A stretch of DNA of 27,982 nt from Rhodospirillaceae bacterium. GTDB lineage: Bacteria > Pseudomonadota > Alphaproteobacteria > MPNO01 > UBA2964. Both the position numbers and the translations under genes were made by a program. The notes beneath the pieces are model-generated. The model was not told the DNA's origin and did no database searches. It worked only from the letters and a program-made list of their open reading frames with translations. The stretch spans positions 1 to 27,982 of the forward strand of contig JABJKO010000224.1 of the NCBI GenBank assembly GCA_018660305.1, in the 5' to 3' direction. This document shows, piece by piece, positions 25,374-27,982 of this stretch. How positions within the stretch are numbered: position 1 is the first letter of the stretch; each line of letters opens with the position of its first letter.

Positions 25374-26135
25374 ATGTGGAACGACGTCATAGACCTCCGG
25401 GACTTCTACCGGACCAGCCTGGGGGGTGTCGCCAGGCGGACCATCCGCAATCGCATCCGGGCGACCTGGGATAATGTTTCCGGCATGACGGTGCTGGGGG
25501 TCGGCTATGCGACGCCGTACCTGCTGCCTTTTAAGGAGGAGGCGCAGCGCGTTATCGCGGCCATGCCGGCGCAGCAGGGAGTCCTGCACTGGCCGGCGGA
25601 AGGGCTGGGGTCGGTTACCCTGTGCGATGAGACGGAAATTCCCTTGCCCGACGTGTCGGTTGATCGCGTGTTGCTGGTTCACGGCCTGGAATGCAGCGAG
25701 CAACTCCGTCCCATGCTGCGCGAGATCTGGCGCATTCTGGCCGATGGCGGCCGCCTGCTGGCCGTCGTGCCCAACCGGCGCGGGATCTGGGCCCGGTTTG
25801 ACCGCACCCCGTTCGGTCATGGCTATCCCTATACGCCGGGTCAGTTGAACCGGCTTATGCGGGACACGCTGTTCCAGCCCATCCAGGTCAGTCCGGCGCT
25901 GTTTGTACCGCCCAGCCGGTCGCGCATGGTCATCGCGTCCGCCCCGGCATGGGAGAAGATCGGCTTTCGCTGGTTTCAGACTTTTTCGGGTGTTCTGGTC
26001 ATCGAAGCCGGCAAGGAAATCTATGCGGCGACCCCGGAACCCACCCGCGGTGCGCGCCGCCGCCGCTATGTGGGAGTCCTGCCCCGAGCCAATCGTACCA
26101 TTACGCAAACACCCGAGACGCACCGATCGCCTTAA
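25374..26135 (+). CDS. SAM-dependent methyltransferase-like protein
   Basis: The 253-residue protein resembles class I methyltransferases of the type-11 group. It has a beta1-like motif TVLGVGYATPY (about 39-49), IPLPDVSVDRVLLVHGLE (about 87-104), REIWRILADGGRLLAVVPNR (about 118-137), and a C-terminal extension rich in Arg (GARRRRY). Motif I lacks the usual acidic residue and full glycine pattern, so activity or ligand may differ. It diverges from gloB, an arrangement I associate with alphaproteobacteria, but the target is not known. The last codon pair and stop (TAA at 26133-26135) lie at and within a tRNA-Leu relic: the stop is formed by the tRNA's anticodon-loop bases, so the C-terminus may have been altered by the event that placed it there. 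Confidence 0.8.
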   Translation: MWNDVIDLRDFYRTSLGGVARRTIRNRIRATWDNVSGMTVLGVGYATPYLLPFKEEAQRVIAAMPAQQGVLHWPAEGLGSVTLCDETEIPLPDVSVDRVLLVHGLECSEQLRPMLREIWRILADGGRLLAVVPNRRGIWARFDRTPFGHGYPYTPGQLNRLMRDTLFQPIQVSPALFVPPSRSRMVIASAPAWEKIGFRWFQTFSGVLVIEAGKEIYAATPEPTRGARRRRYVGVLPRANRTITQTPETHRSP

Positions 26136-26186
26136 AATCTGTTGCCGTTATCGGCTTGCGGGGCTCGAGTCCCGCCGTCCGCACCA
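26131..26186 (+). pseudogene. 3' fragment of tRNA-Leu(UAA), possible attachment-site relic
   Basis: The bases read as the second half of a class II tRNA. The anticodon loop CTTAAAA (26131-26137, anticodon TAA) is followed by a 3' anticodon stem TCTGT and a variable arm GCCG-TTAT-CGGC (26144-26155). The T stem GCGGG/CCCGC (26158-26162, 26171-26175) encloses a loop GCTCGAGT of 8 instead of 7 bases. The 3' acceptor strand CGTCCGC (26176-26182), discriminator A and CCA complete it. Upstream bases do not pair with TCTGT and no GCGGACG acceptor strand precedes, so the 5' half is absent. AGACGCACC at 26116-26124 resembles a tRNA-Leu D-arm end but is wrongly spaced. The extra T-loop base suggests decay. 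Integrative elements commonly leave such 3' tRNA fragments at one end. Confidence 0.75.
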
Positions 26187-26189
26187 TAA

Positions 26190-26204
26190 TCGAGCGACGC
26201 TCGA
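26190..26204. other. Perfect palindrome after the tRNA fragment
   Basis: TCGAGCG-A-CGCTCGA has 7-base arms and a single central base, beginning four bases after the CCA of the tRNA relic. It may be the old tRNA terminator stem or part of an integration site. Confidence 0.45.
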
Positions 26205-26230
26205 AATCCCTCGGTGGAATCATACAATTT

Positions 26231-26302
26231 AGTCCGCCTAATCCCCAACAGCGGACTCAATTTCGAATGGGCATTCGAGTCCGTTTGTAGCCAGGAACGG
26301 AA
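26231..26302. repeat. Left array of GTCCGC/GCGGAC inverted repeats
   Basis: AGTCCGC (26231-26237) pairs with GCGGACT (26251-26257). CGGACTC (26252-26258) pairs with GAGTCCG (26277-26283), enclosing a further inverted pair CGAATG/CATTCG. GTTTGTAGCCA (26283-26293) and AACGGAA follow. The alternating design and the GTTTGTAGCCA end recur on the right side of the next gene. I recall similar GTCCGC-rich noncoding repeats dispersed in alphaproteobacteria, which is from memory. Confidence 0.6.
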
Positions 26303-26351
26303 TTCTCTTGTGGCTTCACAACGCGTATTGAATCTGTGATAGCGTCAGAAA

Positions 26352-27062
26352 ATGACCGAACACATAAGTGCACTTGAGCGCTCCAACTTGTGCATCGCCT
26401 TTGTCCGGAAGCACATGGAGCACCGATCCGCGATCCGGAAGAAGAGCAAGGCGTTAAATGCCAACTTGTTGACTGCACATCAGCTCGCATTTAGCGCTGT
26501 TATCTCATACCAAGATCGAATTCAAGGACGGCAGTATGAAGCTACTGATCCTTCAATAAGAGGTCGAATGAGTCTAATTGCTCAGTTTGTCCAGGGAGTG
26601 GACATTACCGAGGTGGCGATTTCGGAAGGCTTGTACGCAAATGCTGCAAATCTGCTTAAGCAAGAATTGGAAATTCTCGTTGCAATCGACGAATATCAGG
26701 CCGGAAAAAGGCGAGACGGTCGTAGTCCCAACGTGCGAAACATTCTGTCGAGATTTTACAATCGCTACAGCGAGTTTAACAATTTGGCACACCCTACGCG
26801 GCAAGAAATCCTTGAAAGCTTGAGCACGTTCTCAGATGGAGAACACTACGGACCCACAACCATTCCTCGATTTAATGCTGAGCTCTATCACATCCTCTAC
26901 GGTAATCAGGCTATGTTCCTCGTTATGATATTTGCGAGGATGCGAACTGTATTTCGTGAAGTCTTTGATATGGACTGGGATGACGAAGAGACCCGGATCA
27001 TCACGTCTGCACTGCGAATTTTAGTAGACGAAGGTATTGTGGAGGAGCAGGGAGAAGCTTGA
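26352..27062 (+). CDS. Orphan helical protein of unknown function, probably acquired
   Basis: The 236-residue protein has no signal peptide and appears all-helical and soluble. Recognisable stretches are FVRKHMEHRSAIRKK near the N-terminus, ISEGLYANAANLLKQELEIL (about 93-112), RYSEFNNLAHPTRQE (about 139-153) and a hydrophobic helix YGNQAMFLVMIFARMR. The GLYANAANLLKQELE pattern recalls uncharacterised helical families in which an Ala-rich helix carries a conserved Arg/Glu pair, but I cannot assign a family. An R-x4-H sequence (RKHMEH, 19-24) is present, as in HEPN nucleases, though by itself this is weak. The start ATG has no strong ribosome site. Codon use is clearly AT-richer than in neighbouring genes, and the gene lies between two repeat arrays next to a tRNA fragment, which suggests transfer. 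Confidence 0.7.
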   Translation: MTEHISALERSNLCIAFVRKHMEHRSAIRKKSKALNANLLTAHQLAFSAVISYQDRIQGRQYEATDPSIRGRMSLIAQFVQGVDITEVAISEGLYANAANLLKQELEILVAIDEYQAGKRRDGRSPNVRNILSRFYNRYSEFNNLAHPTRQEILESLSTFSDGEHYGPTTIPRFNAELYHILYGNQAMFLVMIFARMRTVFREVFDMDWDDEETRIITSALRILVDEGIVEEQGEA

Positions 27063-27080
27063 TGTTTCTTCAATTTATAA

Positions 27081-27247
27081 ATGTCCGTTCCGGGTCACGA
27101 ACGGAAGTCAGGCCGCGGCGTTTCCATGTCTGCTTCGCTCCCAACTTCAGACGTAAATCGGCGCAAAGCGGACATTGTTTAATGATGTCCGCTCCCCGGG
27201 GTAAAGCGGAAATCAATTTCCGATTCAGCGACTTCTGTTTGTAGCCA
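27081..27247. repeat. Right array of GTCCGC/GCGGAC inverted repeats
   Basis: TCCGTTC (27084-27090) pairs with GAACGGA (27099-27105). AGCGGACAT (27167-27175) pairs with ATGTCCGCT (27185-27193), which can instead pair with AGCGGA (27205-27210). The array ends in GTTTGTAGCCA (27237-27247), identical to 26283-26293. A short frame through it reads MSAPRGKAEI, similar to spurious MSA-x-x-GKADI peptides that I recall being annotated from dispersed repeats in alphaproteobacteria; this supports a repeat rather than a gene. Confidence 0.6.
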
Positions 27248-27277
27248 TTTTCCGACCCTTGCGGTTAGCCAGGTGGC

Positions 27278-27982
27278 TTAATTTGCGCTGTTGATAAATT
27301 CCAACGCCTGGTGGTTATAGAGCGTGCACAAAAGATCGAGATGATCGAGCAGCGCGGGCGTGTCACTTGTGGTGACGGCCTCTTCTTTCATCAGGCTCAG
27401 GATGACGGCCAGGGCTCCCTCATTGATGTCAAAAGTCTTGCGATTAAAGCCAAGGCTGTAGGTGCCGCCAGACGAAAGGGGGGACGATGGAGGGGACGAT
27501 GGGATGAGCGCGAATTTTACGTAGGCGGGTTTGATCAGACCGGCCCTTGCCCGCAGAGCTTTCGTGAAGGCTGCCAAGCTAAGCGTATGGTCGCGTTCGC
27601 TGTCCTGTGAAGTGTCTTCACTGGTTGAGCCGGTGAAAAACGAGGCCAGCCACTCGGAAAACGAGGGCGTGCTCAGCGCGTGGCTGAGATGATCGCGCAA
27701 CGTCTCAACGGCATCGATGGAGAGGATGAATCCCGCGCTGTCCGCGCTCAGCCCCTCGCCTGCGTAGCGGTGATCAAGCGCATCGTGGTCGGCGAGATGC
27801 AGACCATAGGAATCATAAAGTTCGGACAATTTCGGGCCGAGGAAACCAACGGAAAAGGTCAACGAATCGTCGAGCGTGGTGCCTTCGTGGGCAAAATGGG
27901 GAGGGATGTACAGGATGTCGCCCGAGGTAACCTCAACGATATTGCCGTCAATGGGGTCTTTAAGGATTTTGAGGTCGAGGCC
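27278..27982 (-). CDS. JmjC/cupin ribosomal oxygenase (RoxA/YcfD-like), 5' end missing
   Basis: The frame is open to the right window edge; the visible 234 residues are the C-terminal part. It begins inside the catalytic barrel: VTSGDILYIPPHFAHEGTT matches the RoxA/YcfD segment PGDILYIPP-x-x-x-HEG, including the His expected as a metal ligand, followed by LTFSVGFLGPKLSELYDSY. The rest is helical, with a winged-helix-like C-terminus (FDINEGALAVILSLM). RoxA hydroxylates an arginine of ribosomal protein L16 using 2-oxoglutarate and Fe(II). The N-terminal half, with the other metal ligands, is outside, so a related JmjC-type oxygenase is possible. A Ser/Asp-rich loop (GSTSEDTSQDSERD) and a Pro/Ser-rich loop lie in the helical part. 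Confidence 0.85.
   Translation of the reverse strand, partial: GLDLKILKDPIDGNIVEVTSGDILYIPPHFAHEGTTLDDSLTFSVGFLGPKLSELYDSYGLHLADHDALDHRYAGEGLSADSAGFILSIDAVETLRDHLSHALSTPSFSEWLASFFTGSTSEDTSQDSERDHTLSLAAFTKALRARAGLIKPAYVKFALIPSSPPSSPLSSGGTYSLGFNRKTFDINEGALAVILSLMKEEAVTTSDTPALLDHLDLLCTLYNHQALEFINSAN

Noticed and set aside
26096..26186. A complete tRNA-Leu gene at the end of the methyltransferase gene
   Set aside because: The 5' acceptor strand and 5' anticodon stem are missing and the T-loop has one base too many; only the 3' half can be supported.
27059..27244. A 61-codon frame starting inside the end of the orphan gene
   Set aside because: It consists of the inverted-repeat array; the peptide matches repeat-derived translations, not a protein family.

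Overview
The window looks like the chromosome of an alphaproteobacterium, probably a Rhodospirillales-like or marine relative. The evidence is the three-subunit proton-translocating transhydrogenase (pntAA-pntAB-pntB), a COQ9-family gene directly behind peptide deformylase, two small YdcH/DUF465 genes, an alphaproteobacterial-style S21 protein, and generally GC-rich coding with GTG starts. This is inference from gene families; no rRNA is present to confirm it.

Layout. 1-1097: 3' part of an ABC1/UbiB-type kinase. 1098-2317: an AT-richer stretch with a near-consensus sigma-54 promoter driving one PEP-CTERM surface protein, then rpsU. 2543-6857: a complete set of the four late biotin genes, arranged as two divergent pairs (bioB-bioA leftward, bioF-bioD rightward). 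6912-9409: a leftward pair encoding a PhnD-like lipoprotein and a membrane histidine kinase with no response regulator nearby. 9673-10476: an exported alpha/beta hydrolase. 10624-13534: the transhydrogenase operon. 13599-14835: def overlapping a COQ9-family gene. 14906-15424: purE. 15599-18023: a soluble diguanylate cyclase, then a phosphofructokinase flanked by two DUF465 genes. 18189-20096: a propionyl-CoA synthetase-like ligase. 20742-22472: a PAS-GGDEF-EAL protein preceded by a very AT-rich 300-base gap. 22617-25278: thiolase, a glutathione S-transferase and glyoxalase II. 25374-26135: a methyltransferase-like protein. 26131-27247: an accessory patch. 27278-end: the 3' part of a RoxA/YcfD-type ribosomal oxygenase.

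How the genes fit together. Most of the window is ordinary core metabolism: biotin synthesis, the NADPH pool, purine synthesis, glycolysis, propionate/acetyl-CoA chemistry and glutathione-dependent detoxification, plus two c-di-GMP proteins of likely opposite activity.

The least ordinary part is the right end. A 56-base relic of the 3' half of a class II tRNA-Leu(UAA), from anticodon loop to CCA, supplies the stop codon of the methyltransferase gene. It is followed by a perfect palindrome and by an AT-richer orphan helical protein gene. That gene lies between two arrays of alternating GTCCGC/GCGGAC inverted repeats that share an 11-base direct repeat. This looks like the scar of an integrative element or repeat-mediated insertion. 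Other points of interest are the sigma-54/PEP-CTERM unit, the lipoprotein-kinase pair, and a doublet of REP-like palindromes.
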